Shown: piece after piece, positions 23,232 to 33,161 of the stretch
How positions within the stretch are numbered: the first letter of the stretch is position 1
Layout: the number at the start of each line of letters is the position of its first letter
Assembly: GCA_947457395.1 (NCBI GenBank)
Contig: CANGVA010000018.1
Location: 1 to 42,557 of the forward strand
Direction of reading: 5' to 3'
Length of the DNA stretch: 42,557 bases
DNA from: Bacteroidota bacterium
Lineage (GTDB): Bacteria > Bacteroidota > Bacteroidia > UKL13-3
Notes under the pieces: model-generated
What the model saw: only the letters and a program-made list of their open reading frames with translations
Databases searched by the model: none
What the model was told of the DNA's origin: nothing
Translations under genes and position numbers: made by a program

Positions 23232-26200
23232 ATGAAAGGAACCTTACTCACACTGCTGCTGGCAACAATCTTTGCAAGGGTTGGAGCTCAAACCATTTCA
23301 GGTAAAGTAACCGATAACCAAAACCAGCCGCTTATTGGCGTTGTGGTGATGGCTGAAGGTACTCAAAAAGGCGGAGTTACCGATATTGACGGCAACTACC
23401 GCATTGAGGGGCTTGAACCCGGAAAGTACAAAATCAAATTTCAGTACACAGGACTCAAAACAGAGTATAAAACGATTGAGATTGGCAATGCCACCATCAG
23501 TTTAAACCTTACCATGAAAGAAGACCCCAAACAACTGGATGATGTAGTTGTAGTAGGATATGGCGTGCAGCGCAGAAGGGAGCTAACTTCTTCTATTGCC
23601 AAAATATCCACAAAGGAATTAAATGACTTGCCTGTACAAAGTTTTGAGCAGGCTATGCAAGGTAAACTTGCTGGTGTAGCAGTTACACAAGGTAGCGGTG
23701 TAGCAGGCTCTCCATCTATTGTACGAATAAGAGGAATCAGCTCTATTAGTGCCAGCGGAGACCCGCTTTATGTAATTGATGGAATTCCTATTACACAAAG
23801 TTATGCCGTTTATGGCAACAGCGGTGGATTCAATTTTAACCCACTTGCCACCATTAACCCCAACGATATTGAATCGGTAGAAGTATTAAAAGATGCAGCC
23901 GCAACTGCCATTTATGGTTCAAGGGGTGCAAACGGTGTAATCATGATTACTACACGAAGGGCTAAAAAAGGGAAATTTAATGTAACTTATAATGGTCAGG
24001 TTGGATTCTCCACACCAACAGCTCGACCAAGGACAGTAAGCAGAGATGAATTCTTGCAACTATATGAAGAGGCCTGGATTAATGATGGCAGGGTTGGTAA
24101 ACCGGATTTATCTGTTGGAGGTATCACAGGTATCACATGGGATGAAGCCCGTAATAACAATACCGACTGGTATAGTGCAACCACCCAAACCGGTGTTAAG
24201 CATCAGCATGATATTACCATTTCAAAAGGTTGGGAGAATTTTAATATTTTCTCCAGTTTCTCTTACCTTAAAAACGAAACCTTTATAAGAGGAAACTCTT
24301 ATGAAAGAGCCGGAGCACGCATTAATATGGATTATCAGTTATTAAAAAACCTACGTGCTTCATTTGGAACTTCGTTCACTTCAGGACTTAATAATAGAAT
24401 TTACAGCGGTTGGTCCGGTGGGTTTGGACTTGTCATGTCTTCTGCCCTTCCTATATATCCTATCAGAAACCCTGATGGTACATTTTTTACATTCAACAAT
24501 TCAGACGCAGCTTTCAGAACCAATCCGGTAATGATGCAGGAACTATATAAATGGGAAACTGAGGAGTTAAGAAGTATCAATTCATTAAGCTTGGATTATG
24601 AACCTATAAAAAATCTAACAGTGAGGGTGCAGGGTAATTATGATTTTCAAAATGTTGCCGATGACACTTACGCACCTGCTGAATTATTGCGCACAACCCG
24701 AGCGGATACAACAGGGCTTGCCAGAAGAGACGCTAATTATACCAATAACTATAACTACACGATTCAGGCAAATTATAAGTATGATATTAATAAGCATAAC
24801 AATATCATGATTACCGGTGGATTTGAAAGGCAGCATTCTGTTACTAATGGCTTCACTTTAGACCAGCGAAATGCAACCGGTTTACTTCAAAAGAATGATT
24901 CCCTATCTCCTGACTATCTCAAACTAAATAAATTACAGCAAGAGTGGATTTTTGAACGTTACTTCACACGTATCAATTACAGTTTATGGCAGAGATATTA
25001 TGCACAAGTATCATTAAGTTATGATGGCTCCTCTCGTTTTGGTGCAAATAACCGCTATGGTTTCTTTCCTGCAGTTTCTGCAGGTTGGAATATTTCTGAC
25101 GAAAGTTTTCTATCAGGTAACAAATATATCAGTTATCTGAAATTACGGACCTCCTATGGTAAGGCAGGAAATTCTGATTTTGACAACAATGCCCGTTTCG
25201 GATTCTTCCAAAGATCAACCAATACCCCATATAACGGCCAACCAATTTTATTCCCTACCAAACTGGAGAACCAAAACCTACGCTGGGAAACCTCATGGAC
25301 ATTTAATGCAGGCATTGATTTTGGTTTATTCAATGACCGTATTACCGGTTCCGTTGAATACTATGACAAGCGAAGCTCCGATATTATCATGAGGTTAAAT
25401 ATTGACCCATCAAATGGTTTCAGCGAATATTTTGACAATGTGGGTTCTATCAGAAATCATGGCGTTGAATTATCGCTTAAATCAAACAATGTGATGGGTA
25501 GAAACTTTAAATGGACAACCCAGTTTGTAATAGCCAGAAACCTGAATGAACTAACCAGTACCGGCAACTATACAGAAGAAGCGGTAAGTGGCGGAACAAA
25601 TGATACCCGCGTAGTGGTTGGAAGTCCTGTAGGTACATTTTATTTGGTGCGCTTTTCAAGGGTTGATAAAGAAACCGGAAGACCCGTATACCTGGATAAA
25701 AACGGTAATGAAACATTTACATGGGATCCTGATAACCGCGTACCGGTTGGCTCCATTCTACCAAAAGCAACAGGAGGTTTAACCAATACGTTTCAATATA
25801 AAAACTGGGATTTGAGCGTGCTGTTTGTATTTCAGATTGGTGGCAATATTTATGATGCCTCAGCAAAACGTCAGTTGGGTGTAGTTTCATTTTGGAACAT
25901 GCGTCCGGAAATTGCAGAAAGATGGCAGCGCCCCGGAGATGATGCCACATTCCCTCGTTTAACACTAGACGCATCAACTTATGGCTTACCTAACTACTGG
26001 CAATACAATACACCGATGTGGCTATATGATGCAAGTTTTGTTCGCCTAAGAAATCTATCGATAGGATATAACCTGCCCGCTGCATTTGCCAAAAAACTCA
26101 AAATAGGTTCGGCACGTATTGGTTTTATCGGAACAAACTTATTGGTGTTTACCAACTACCCAGGACTAGACCCTGAAATTGCACGTGATGGTGAAGGAAA

Positions 26201-26297
26201 TATCAACCAGTCCAGAAACATGCAGGCGCAAAACACATATTACCTGAATGCGCCTCAGGAAAAAACCTATAATTTCCAAGTTACTGTAACCTTTTAA
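23232..26297 (+). CDS. SusC/RagA family TonB-linked outer membrane transporter
   Basis: A 1021-residue TonB-dependent transporter that imports oligosaccharides, here probably maltodextrins. Order: signal peptide (about 1-19), carboxypeptidase-regulatory-like domain (ISGKVTDNQNQPLIGVVV, 21-38), TonB-box region and SusC signature DDVVVVGYGVQ near residue 107, plug (SIVRIRGISSISASGDPLYV; VEVLKDAAATAIYGSRGANG) and a 22-strand barrel ending in TYNFQVTVTF. Length is typical for SusC. It starts a four-gene operon with susD (11-bp gap) and two further genes, preceded by operator site C. Confidence 0.97.
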   Translation: MKGTLLTLLLATIFARVGAQTISGKVTDNQNQPLIGVVVMAEGTQKGGVTDIDGNYRIEGLEPGKYKIKFQYTGLKTEYKTIEIGNATISLNLTMKEDPKQLDDVVVVGYGVQRRRELTSSIAKISTKELNDLPVQSFEQAMQGKLAGVAVTQGSGVAGSPSIVRIRGISSISASGDPLYVIDGIPITQSYAVYGNSGGFNFNPLATINPNDIESVEVLKDAAATAIYGSRGANGVIMITTRRAKKGKFNVTYNGQVGFSTPTARPRTVSRDEFLQLYEEAWINDGRVGKPDLSVGGITGITWDEARNNNTDWYSATTQTGVKHQHDITISKGWENFNIFSSFSYLKNETFIRGNSYERAGARINMDYQLLKNLRASFGTSFTSGLNNRIYSGWSGGFGLVMSSALPIYPIRNPDGTFFTFNNSDAAFRTNPVMMQELYKWETEELRSINSLSLDYEPIKNLTVRVQGNYDFQNVADDTYAPAELLRTTRADTTGLARRDANYTNNYNYTIQANYKYDINKHNNIMITGGFERQHSVTNGFTLDQRNATGLLQKNDSLSPDYLKLNKLQQEWIFERYFTRINYSLWQRYYAQVSLSYDGSSRFGANNRYGFFPAVSAGWNISDESFLSGNKYISYLKLRTSYGKAGNSDFDNNARFGFFQRSTNTPYNGQPILFPTKLENQNLRWETSWTFNAGIDFGLFNDRITGSVEYYDKRSSDIIMRLNIDPSNGFSEYFDNVGSIRNHGVELSLKSNNVMGRNFKWTTQFVIARNLNELTSTGNYTEEAVSGGTNDTRVVVGSPVGTFYLVRFSRVDKETGRPVYLDKNGNETFTWDPDNRVPVGSILPKATGGLTNTFQYKNWDLSVLFVFQIGGNIYDASAKRQLGVVSFWNMRPEIAERWQRPGDDATFPRLTLDASTYGLPNYWQYNTPMWLYDASFVRLRNLSIGYNLPAAFAKKLKIGSARIGFIGTNLLVFTNYPGLDPEIARDGEGNINQSRNMQAQNTYYLNAPQEKTYNFQVTVTF

Positions 26298-26308
26298 TCA
26301 AACGCAAC

Positions 26309-27739
26309 ATGAAAAGAAATAAATTATCAGCATTTCTATACAGTAGCATCTTCGCAACAGTCCTCATGCTTAGTGCATGCGAAAAAAATCTTGATATAGA
26401 ATTAGAAACTGGAGAAGGAGCATTAACGCCTGATAGTGCCATTAGAAATAAAGATGATATGCAGGCCCTCCTAAACTCATGTTATGATGCATGCGCTAAC
26501 ATGATGAACGGCCAGTTTCAGGTAGCCTCAGATTTACTGGCAGATGATGTAAGCAAGCCAACTAATAATGATGGTTTTCTTACCGGAATATACAACAGAC
26601 AGAGTGATCAGTTTAACTCTTTCATTGGTGGTGCTTTTGCCCAACCTTACTTCACCATCTATCGTTGCAATGTTATGGATTTGTATTACGACAAGCTTAA
26701 TCTGAGTATTGATGAAAAAAATCGCTTTCAGGGTGAAGCAGCATTCCTCAGGGCGCTTTGCCACTTTGAGGCATTGCGTTTGTGGGCTCAGCCGTATGGC
26801 TATACTCCTGACAATTCTCACCTAGGTATTATTCTCAGAAAAAGAGCTAGAAACGAAGCTATTCCTCGTTCAACTGTTAAAGAAAGTTATGATTACATCA
26901 TCAGCGAATTGCAGGGTGCCATTAGCAAATTACCTGAACAAAACGGTGTTTATGTAAATAAAGATGGTGCTAAAGCATTGTTGGCAAAGGTTTACTTTCA
27001 GATGAATGATTATGCAAATGCTTTACCACTGCTTGATGAGGTAATCAATTCCAATAAATATCAGTTAAGCGATAGTTTAAACAGATATATCAGGGCAAAT
27101 GTAGCCAATGAAATAATTTTTGGATTTGTTAGCGGTAATAACGCTTACGAAACCGGCAATAGAAGCGGTGAGTTTAAAGACAAATACAGGAATGATTTGC
27201 AAGGTGATAATGTATTACCAGTCTTATGCTTCTCTGCTGAACTTGCAGGTTTACTAAGCAGCGACACGAGCGACCAGCGTAGTAAAATGACTAGAACCTA
27301 TTTCAAAGGTCAATCAAACCAGCAACTGGCCACAACCAAATTTAACCTGAATAATTTTGCAGCACCATACCTGCATCTAACCGATTTAAAACTGATGCGT
27401 GCCGAAATCTTGGCCATACAAGGCAATTCAGCTGGGGCCATTGCTGATTTAACCCCAATTGTAAAAAGGGCCTATAAACCAAGTGCATCAAAAGAAACTT
27501 ATATTGCATCCTTGAGTGGTAATGCCCTAGTAGATGAAATAAGACTTCAACGCAGATTGGAAATGAATTGTGAAGGAGACAGGCTACATCAGGTAAAAAG
27601 AATTGGCGTAAGCAAAGGTCCAAACAACCTAATGGTAAGAGGTGTGCCATGGAATTGCAATGGTATGATTCTTCAGTTTCCTGCCTCTTGCGGTACTTCC
27701 AGAGTATTTCAGTTTAACCCAACAACTGTTTGTAATTAA
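26309..27739 (+). CDS. SusD/RagB family starch-binding lipoprotein
   Basis: A 476-residue surface lipoprotein, lid partner of the SusC channel. Lipobox LMLSACEKN puts the lipidated cysteine near residue 24. SusD features are the N-terminal NKDDMQALLNSCYDACANMM, TPR-like helices (AKALLAKVYFQMNDYANALP), LTDLKLMRAEILAIQGN and the C-terminal VDEIRLQRRLEMNCEGDR. Substrate binding is inferred to be alpha-glucan from the neighbouring amylase, alpha-glucosidase and starch-binding genes. It lies 11 bp behind susC. Confidence 0.96.
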   Translation: MKRNKLSAFLYSSIFATVLMLSACEKNLDIELETGEGALTPDSAIRNKDDMQALLNSCYDACANMMNGQFQVASDLLADDVSKPTNNDGFLTGIYNRQSDQFNSFIGGAFAQPYFTIYRCNVMDLYYDKLNLSIDEKNRFQGEAAFLRALCHFEALRLWAQPYGYTPDNSHLGIILRKRARNEAIPRSTVKESYDYIISELQGAISKLPEQNGVYVNKDGAKALLAKVYFQMNDYANALPLLDEVINSNKYQLSDSLNRYIRANVANEIIFGFVSGNNAYETGNRSGEFKDKYRNDLQGDNVLPVLCFSAELAGLLSSDTSDQRSKMTRTYFKGQSNQQLATTKFNLNNFAAPYLHLTDLKLMRAEILAIQGNSAGAIADLTPIVKRAYKPSASKETYIASLSGNALVDEIRLQRRLEMNCEGDRLHQVKRIGVSKGPNNLMVRGVPWNCNGMILQFPASCGTSRVFQFNPTTVCN

Positions 27740-27747
27740 TAAATTAT

Positions 27748-28260
27748 ATGAAAAATAAAATTTTAAAACTCATGCTATGTATGCTTCCACTGTTGTGGAG
27801 CGCCTGCGAGAAACCGTATGATGAAGATAAAAAAATAGGTCCGCCACTTTACAGCCCTGATCAGCTATTAACAATTATCAGCGGCAAATGGCAAATGCAA
27901 TCTGCTAAACAGGTGGATGAGAAATCATTGACCAAAGAAACAATAGATATAACAGATTTCTTTACCCAGGAAACCGGATCCAACAATCCAACTATTGAGT
28001 TTAAAGCAGACAAAACATTTATTGCTGATACTGCTGGGGTAGCAGTAAATTATTTTGGTGTAACGTCAGGTAAATGGGTATTTGATGACCCCACCTACCC
28101 TACCAAAATAAATTTGAGTGATGCAAATGATCAAGTTATTGGCAGTATTTCTATAGGAACCAATCTGTTGGGAGCAAATCCAAAATTGCTCTATACCAAA
28201 ACATCAATGTGCGGATCTGATAAAGCATTTACTTTTAATATTGAATTCTTAAAAAAATAG
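27748..28260 (+). CDS. small lipoprotein of the starch locus (lipocalin-like, possibly DUF5004)
   Basis: A 170-residue lipoprotein with lipobox LLWSACEKP. The remainder reads as a lipocalin-like beta barrel, with ISGKWQMQSAKQ, IEFKADKTF and TSGKWVFDD strands, the pattern of Bacteroidota lipocalin-like or DUF5004 proteins that follow susCD genes. It starts eight bases after susD and so belongs to the same operon. A binding or assembly role at the surface is plausible; no ligand can be named. The DUF5004 label is from memory and unverified. Confidence 0.7.
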   Translation: MKNKILKLMLCMLPLLWSACEKPYDEDKKIGPPLYSPDQLLTIISGKWQMQSAKQVDEKSLTKETIDITDFFTQETGSNNPTIEFKADKTFIADTAGVAVNYFGVTSGKWVFDDPTYPTKINLSDANDQVIGSISIGTNLLGANPKLLYTKTSMCGSDKAFTFNIEFLKK

Positions 28261-28264
28261 CGCC

Positions 28265-29131
28265 ATGAAAAAAATTATATTCAGCATTCTTAATATCTGC
28301 TTTTATCTCTCAACCATGGGGCAAGCTGCTTGGGTAGAGCCTGAAAATCCGGATGTAACAAAGAAAATCAGGATCTACTGTAATATTGCTAAAGCCACCT
28401 CAGCCAGTGCAGATGGCATGAAAAGTAATTCTGACGGCCCCTTCTACATCTGGACATGGAACCCGAACGAAGCGCGCGTTGATTCGCTGCTTAATGGCTC
28501 CGGTGACAAACCTTGGAAAAATAGTAATGAAACCTTACGCATGACCAAAGATCCGGATAAAGGTGCGAACGTTTGGTATTATGAAATGGTTCCCGTTCTA
28601 TTCTATGGTGTTGATGCAAATACTGTATACGCAAAAGGCATTTCTTTTCTTGTAAAACCCAAAGATGGCGGTGGTTATGGAGATCCCGATTCTAAAACAG
28701 AAGACTTTAATTTGCCAATTACTCCACCCAAGTTAAACCGTGGTATTGTGTATGCTGTACCAGGAACCATATTTGAAAATGAGATAACGAGCCTCATTTA
28801 TGATAATCCGCAAGAGCCAAAAACAACCATGCAGAATCTGCCGGATGGTGAGGCTTATATGCATATGATTGCTACTATTGAAGATACAGCTACACTTGCA
28901 CGCAGCACCATTGAACCTGCCAAGTTTTTTAAAGTACAGGAAAACCCAAAGTTGCAAATGAAAAAGATGACTGATGGCAGGTTTAAGATAACCATGATAC
29001 CCAGACGCTTCTTTAATATTCCTAACGGATCGAGACTGGTAGAAGTTGAAGCAACAGTAAGAAAGAAAACCTACAACAGCTCAGACGACCAAACCAATGA
29101 GAAAAATAAGTTGAAAGCAGGTTGTCAATAG
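28265..29131 (+). CDS. secreted protein of the starch locus, unknown family
   Basis: A 288-residue secreted protein with a signal of about 20 residues (ICFYLSTMGQAAW). I do not recognise it firmly; it could belong to the DUF4961-like group that accompanies DUF5004 proteins in some PULs. It opens with AAWVEPENPDVTKKIRIYCN, a strand-rich E-set-like start, and contains GPFYIWTWNPNE and VWYYEMVPVLFYG, aromatic segments such as are common in glycan-binding surfaces. It starts four bases after the lipoprotein gene and is the last gene of the operon before a terminator. Positionally it takes the place of SusE/SusF. Confidence 0.65.
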   Translation: MKKIIFSILNICFYLSTMGQAAWVEPENPDVTKKIRIYCNIAKATSASADGMKSNSDGPFYIWTWNPNEARVDSLLNGSGDKPWKNSNETLRMTKDPDKGANVWYYEMVPVLFYGVDANTVYAKGISFLVKPKDGGGYGDPDSKTEDFNLPITPPKLNRGIVYAVPGTIFENEITSLIYDNPQEPKTTMQNLPDGEAYMHMIATIEDTATLARSTIEPAKFFKVQENPKLQMKKMTDGRFKITMIPRRFFNIPNGSRLVEVEATVRKKTYNSSDDQTNEKNKLKAGCQ

Positions 29132-29150
29132 CGTTAAACTTACCTATTTA

Positions 29151-29182
29151 AAAAAGCATGTTTGTTCAGAACATGCTTTTTT
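29151..29182 (+). terminator. rho-independent terminator of the susCD operon
   Basis: AAAAAGCATGTT-N7-AACATGCTTTTTT followed by a longer T-run. It overlaps the first possible ATG of the next gene, so that gene must start later. Confidence 0.85.
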
Positions 29183-29190
29183 GTTTTTTT

Positions 29191-29814
29191 GTGGAGTTGA
29201 ATAACCACCTCAGACATACAAAACCGTTCCTGTTTGCATATATTTTTCTTTGCATTGGTGCCATCTATATACAGTATAGTTTTACCCAGGAATCTCTTTC
29301 ATATGCTATTAACAGCATACACACTCCCCTGCTTGATGTATTTTGCAAATATGGTACACATATAGGTGATGGTTTGTTTTTTGTTGTAATTGCCGCATGT
29401 ATTTCGTTTTTTGATCGCAAAGTGGCATTGGTATTTATACTCACCTATCTAATCAGCTCAGTGCTTGCACAGGGCCTCAAACATTTAATTTTTAGCGACT
29501 CCTTGCGACCTGCAATGGTACTAGATCTTACACATATGCATGTGGTGCAAGGTGTGGAAATAAGAAATTATAACAGTTTTCCATCAGGACACACCACATC
29601 GGCTTTTGCGCTCTTTGCCCTGATTTCATTTTACACCTCTAACAGGCTACTTCAAATATTAAGTTTGGTTCCTGCTGTTTTTGTTGGCTTCACCAGAATT
29701 TATCTACTGCAACACTTCTTTGAAGATACACTCTTTGGGTCACTGCTAGGAGTAATCGCTGCTGTGGTAATTTATTACAGCTTCTATAAATTAAAGCCAC
29801 AAGAGAATGAATAA
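29191..29814 (+). CDS. PAP2 family phosphatase, membrane
   Basis: A phosphatidic acid phosphatase type 2 protein of about 207 residues with six likely helices. The three catalytic motifs are visible: KHLIFSDSLRP (KxxxxxxRP), FPSGHT, and TRIYLLQHFFED (the usual SRxxxxxHxxxD with Ser replaced by Thr). Such enzymes dephosphorylate lipid phosphates, undecaprenyl diphosphate or lipid A in the periplasmic leaflet. The longest frame begins at 29158, but that ATG and the next one (29173) are inside the preceding terminator; a GTG at 29191 or TTG at 29197 is more probable. The end overlaps the glycosyltransferase gene by eight bases, so the two are coupled. Confidence 0.85.
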   Translation: MELNNHLRHTKPFLFAYIFLCIGAIYIQYSFTQESLSYAINSIHTPLLDVFCKYGTHIGDGLFFVVIAACISFFDRKVALVFILTYLISSVLAQGLKHLIFSDSLRPAMVLDLTHMHVVQGVEIRNYNSFPSGHTTSAFALFALISFYTSNRLLQILSLVPAVFVGFTRIYLLQHFFEDTLFGSLLGVIAAVVIYYSFYKLKPQENE

Positions 29815-31453
29815 TTTTCTTAAAAAATATGGTGGGCTCACAGTGGCTTTGCTTTCCGCAATGCTCTTCTTTCCGTTTCTGGGGGATGTGCATTTGTTTG
29901 ATTGGGATGAAATAAATTTTGCAGAATCGGCAAGAGAAATGCTGATTTCAGGTGAATACTTCAGGGTGCAGATTAACTTTCAGCCATTCTGGGAAAAACC
30001 TCCTTTATTTTTCTGGCTTCAGGCAGCAAGCATGAAACTATTTGGTATGAATGAATTTGCTGCACGTTTCCCCAATGCCGTTTGCGGCATTATTACACTT
30101 ACAACAGTTTTTAATATTGGCAAAAAACACTTTAATGTGGAACTGGCCATGTGGTGGGTATTGTTTATGGCGGGCTCATTTACCCCTTTCCTTTATTTTA
30201 AAAGTGGTATTATAGATCCGTGGTTTAACCTGTTTATTTTTGCTGCCATTTATCAACTCTTTCTGGCCAGTATCAATGATGAATCCGAGTATCTCGCCAA
30301 AAGATTTATGTTGGCCGGCATATTCAGTGGCCTGGCTGTTTTAACAAAGGGCCCGGTTGCTTTGCTTATCATTTCATTATGTGCAGTTGTATGGATTGCA
30401 ACCAACCGTTTCAGGATATTCTTTTCAATTCGCCTTTTGATCATGGCAATCATACCTTTTCTGCTCATCAGTTCTCTTTGGGTTGTATCTGAAGTAAGTA
30501 AAAATGGTGTAACAGTAATCAAAGACTTTATCTTCTATCAGATTGATCTATTCAAAAATCCTGTGGCCGGTCACGGTCAGCCGTTTTGGTATCATCCGGT
30601 AGTATTACTCCTTGGATGTTTCCCTGCTTCTATCTTTGCATTTAGAGGTTTTACGACCATAATCAAGACAGGCCATCAATCAAAGGCACAGCTAAAAAAA
30701 TGGATGGCAATTCTATTTTGGGTGGTTCTTATTCTATTCTCTTTGGTAACAACCAAAATTGTTCACTACTCCTCTCTTTGCTATTTGCCTCTTACATTTA
30801 TGGCAGCACTGGGTACAGATACCCAAATAAAAAGTTTGAGAAGATTTTCCTATGCATCTATTGCTGGTATGTTTATACTAGGCTCTGTTATTGCTATTGC
30901 ATTGGGTGGTATTACATTAATAGATACATTTAAAGAATCGATTATCCCTTTTATTAAAGATGAATTTGCCGTTGCATCCATGCAGATTGAAGGCCCCTGG
31001 AAAGGTTATGAATTTTTACTTGGCTTTGTTTTTCTGCTCATCGTTATCAGCAGTGCCATCAGGCTGTTACAAAACCGTGCAGAAACCGGATTGATGTTAC
31101 TGTTATGTAGCACTGCTCTTTTCATAACAAGCTATTTATATTTGGTTGTTCCTAAGATAGAAGCCTACTCACAAAAGCCTGCAATTATGTTTTACAAGCA
31201 ACTGCAGGGTAAAAACTGCTATGTGGAATCATTAGGACACAAAAGCTACGCCCAATACTTTTATGCACAGGTACAACCCCAAACCAACAAAAACTATACT
31301 AATAAAGAATGGCTGTTGCATGGCAATATTGATAAGCCGGCTTATTTTGTGGTGAAGGTAAATCACGTAAAAGATTATCTGAATAACGATATAAAAGAAA
31401 TGGGAAGAAATGGTGGGTTTGCCTTACTTCTTAGAATGCCTGTGGCAAAATAA
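29807..31453 (+). CDS. ArnT/PMT-like glycosyltransferase (GT39/GT83 type), membrane
   Basis: A 548-residue polytopic protein related to ArnT and protein O-mannosyltransferases, which move a sugar from a polyprenyl phosphate to a lipid or protein at the outer face of the inner membrane. The catalytic Asp-Glu motif is in LFDWDEINFAESAREML (about residues 30-46), followed by QINFQPFWEKPPLFFWLQA, the family's typical PPL segment, and LFGMNEFAARFPNAVCG. The C-terminal part is a soluble domain. It overlaps the PAP2 gene, which supports a joint role in modifying an envelope lipid. Donor and acceptor are unknown. Confidence 0.88.
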   Translation: MNNFLKKYGGLTVALLSAMLFFPFLGDVHLFDWDEINFAESAREMLISGEYFRVQINFQPFWEKPPLFFWLQAASMKLFGMNEFAARFPNAVCGIITLTTVFNIGKKHFNVELAMWWVLFMAGSFTPFLYFKSGIIDPWFNLFIFAAIYQLFLASINDESEYLAKRFMLAGIFSGLAVLTKGPVALLIISLCAVVWIATNRFRIFFSIRLLIMAIIPFLLISSLWVVSEVSKNGVTVIKDFIFYQIDLFKNPVAGHGQPFWYHPVVLLLGCFPASIFAFRGFTTIIKTGHQSKAQLKKWMAILFWVVLILFSLVTTKIVHYSSLCYLPLTFMAALGTDTQIKSLRRFSYASIAGMFILGSVIAIALGGITLIDTFKESIIPFIKDEFAVASMQIEGPWKGYEFLLGFVFLLIVISSAIRLLQNRAETGLMLLLCSTALFITSYLYLVVPKIEAYSQKPAIMFYKQLQGKNCYVESLGHKSYAQYFYAQVQPQTNKNYTNKEWLLHGNIDKPAYFVVKVNHVKDYLNNDIKEMGRNGGFALLLRMPVAK

Positions 31454-31477
31454 CTTATTACAGTTTGTTTACGCTAC

Positions 31478-33073
31478 TTAGTGATGAGGAGCCCCTGACT
31501 GAGGCGGCACCTGAATTGTAAGCTCTATATTACGTTGTGGCGCTGTAGCCTTAAATTCATCCAATAGTTCATGTATGGTTGCATCAATAAAAAAAGTGTT
31601 GGATGCGTCTATTTCAACAATGTTTCCTGTTTGTAGCTCTGAGAAAAAATACTGAAGCCGCTGCTTATGTAAAAAAGTAATACTTTCACCAAACACCAAC
31701 TTCTTTCGCCTACCCGTATCTATGATTGTAAGTGTTGCCCCTTCATAATCCTGCTTTATAATAAAGATGGCAGAAACAACTAACCCAATCATTACACCTA
31801 TAAGCAAATCAGTAAATACAATAGCTGTAATGGTTATGACAAAAGGCATTAACTGATTCCAGCCTCTTTTATACATCTGAATAAACTGTGCAGGCTGAAA
31901 AAGTTTATATCCTGTATAAACCAGCACTGCTGCCAAACAAGCTAGTGGAATGGTATTAATTAGCGATGCAAAAAAAACCATCGCAATGATGATAAGAAAT
32001 CCATGAAATATGGCTGATTGCTTAGTGCGTGCACCTGCTGAAACGTTAACCGAACCACGTACAATTACAGCCGTCATCGGCAAGCCTCCTATTAGTCCAC
32101 TCAACATGTTGCCAACCCCCTGAGCAAATAATTCGCGGTTTGCATGTGTTTTTCGTTTAAACGGATCCAACTTGTCAATAGCTTCAACAGACAATAAGGT
32201 TTCAATAGAAGCCACTATAGCGATACTAATGGCAATTACATACACATCATAACGAGCAAGTGCCTGTATATTGGGGAAATGCGTAGCGTAAACAAACTCA
32301 TTGATACTATTAATACCGGGAATCTGCACCAGATGGACAGGTTGCAGCGGCAGTGAACCGGAAAGATATTGCCACAAACGACTGAGTAACACACCCAATA
32401 ATACTACAAGTAGAGATCCGGGAATCGTCTTTAATCGGGATTGTAGAAATCTATCCCATACAAGAAGAAAAATAAATGAAACAATACCAATAATCATGAC
32501 ACCAGTATGCATGTTGCGAAATGAGTCCATTAACAAGCTAAAAGCATTTTGTTCAGCAGGTAAGTTATCCGGTTGTATTTCATTTAGCTGCGGTGCGGGT
32601 ATAATAAATTCTTCAGCCACCATTGACTCAACATCGTACCCAATCATATGAGGAAGCTGTTTAATGATGAGAATGAGCCCAATGGCCGAAAGCATGCCTT
32701 TGATAACTGTGGTTGGAATATAATCTGCAACTGCACCGGTACGAAGCAAACCAAAAATAATTTGTATAACACCAGATATAAATGTTGCAAGCAGAAAAGA
32801 TTCAAAGGAACCTAACTTTGCAATACCCGCCAGTGCTATGGCTGTAAGCCCTGCTGCCGGACCACTTACGCTGAGCGCAGAGTTGCTAATTAAGCCCACA
32901 ACAATGCCACCAATAACACCTGTAATAAGTCCTGATATTAGGGGTGCACCTGATGCATGTGCAATACCCAGACACAGCGGAACTGCAACAAAAAACACAG
33001 CAAGCCCTGCCGGTAAATCATATTTTAAATTTTCTTGGTACTTAGGTGAATGTCTTATAAAATCAGCTCTCAA
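31478..33073 (-). CDS. SulP family inorganic anion transporter
   Basis: A 531-residue SulP/SLC26-type transporter. The N-terminal membrane domain begins LKYDLPAGLAVFFVAVPLCL (residues 16-35), with GPAAGLTAIALAGI and GLIGGLPMTAVIVRGSVNVS as family motifs; a short STAS domain follows from about residue 440 (IVEIDASNTFFIDATIHELL). Substrates in the family are sulfate, bicarbonate and other anions, and cannot be chosen from sequence alone. Convergent with the ArnT-like gene (24-bp gap) and 88 bp downstream of the GT2 gene. Confidence 0.92.
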   Translation of the reverse strand: MRADFIRHSPKYQENLKYDLPAGLAVFFVAVPLCLGIAHASGAPLISGLITGVIGGIVVGLISNSALSVSGPAAGLTAIALAGIAKLGSFESFLLATFISGVIQIIFGLLRTGAVADYIPTTVIKGMLSAIGLILIIKQLPHMIGYDVESMVAEEFIIPAPQLNEIQPDNLPAEQNAFSLLMDSFRNMHTGVMIIGIVSFIFLLVWDRFLQSRLKTIPGSLLVVLLGVLLSRLWQYLSGSLPLQPVHLVQIPGINSINEFVYATHFPNIQALARYDVYVIAISIAIVASIETLLSVEAIDKLDPFKRKTHANRELFAQGVGNMLSGLIGGLPMTAVIVRGSVNVSAGARTKQSAIFHGFLIIIAMVFFASLINTIPLACLAAVLVYTGYKLFQPAQFIQMYKRGWNQLMPFVITITAIVFTDLLIGVMIGLVVSAIFIIKQDYEGATLTIIDTGRRKKLVFGESITFLHKQRLQYFFSELQTGNIVEIDASNTFFIDATIHELLDEFKATAPQRNIELTIQVPPQSGAPHH

Positions 33074-33161
33074 TGCAGGTTTAATCTTTTTAAATGTAAA
33101 TGAGGAAATATGAGGTATACAAAGAAGTATTCATCAACAACAGATATTATAATTTACATGT

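Noticed and set aside
29158-29190. Upstream in-frame start of the PAP2 gene
   Set aside because: Both ATG codons (29158, 29173) are within the terminator hairpin, so they are unlikely starts.
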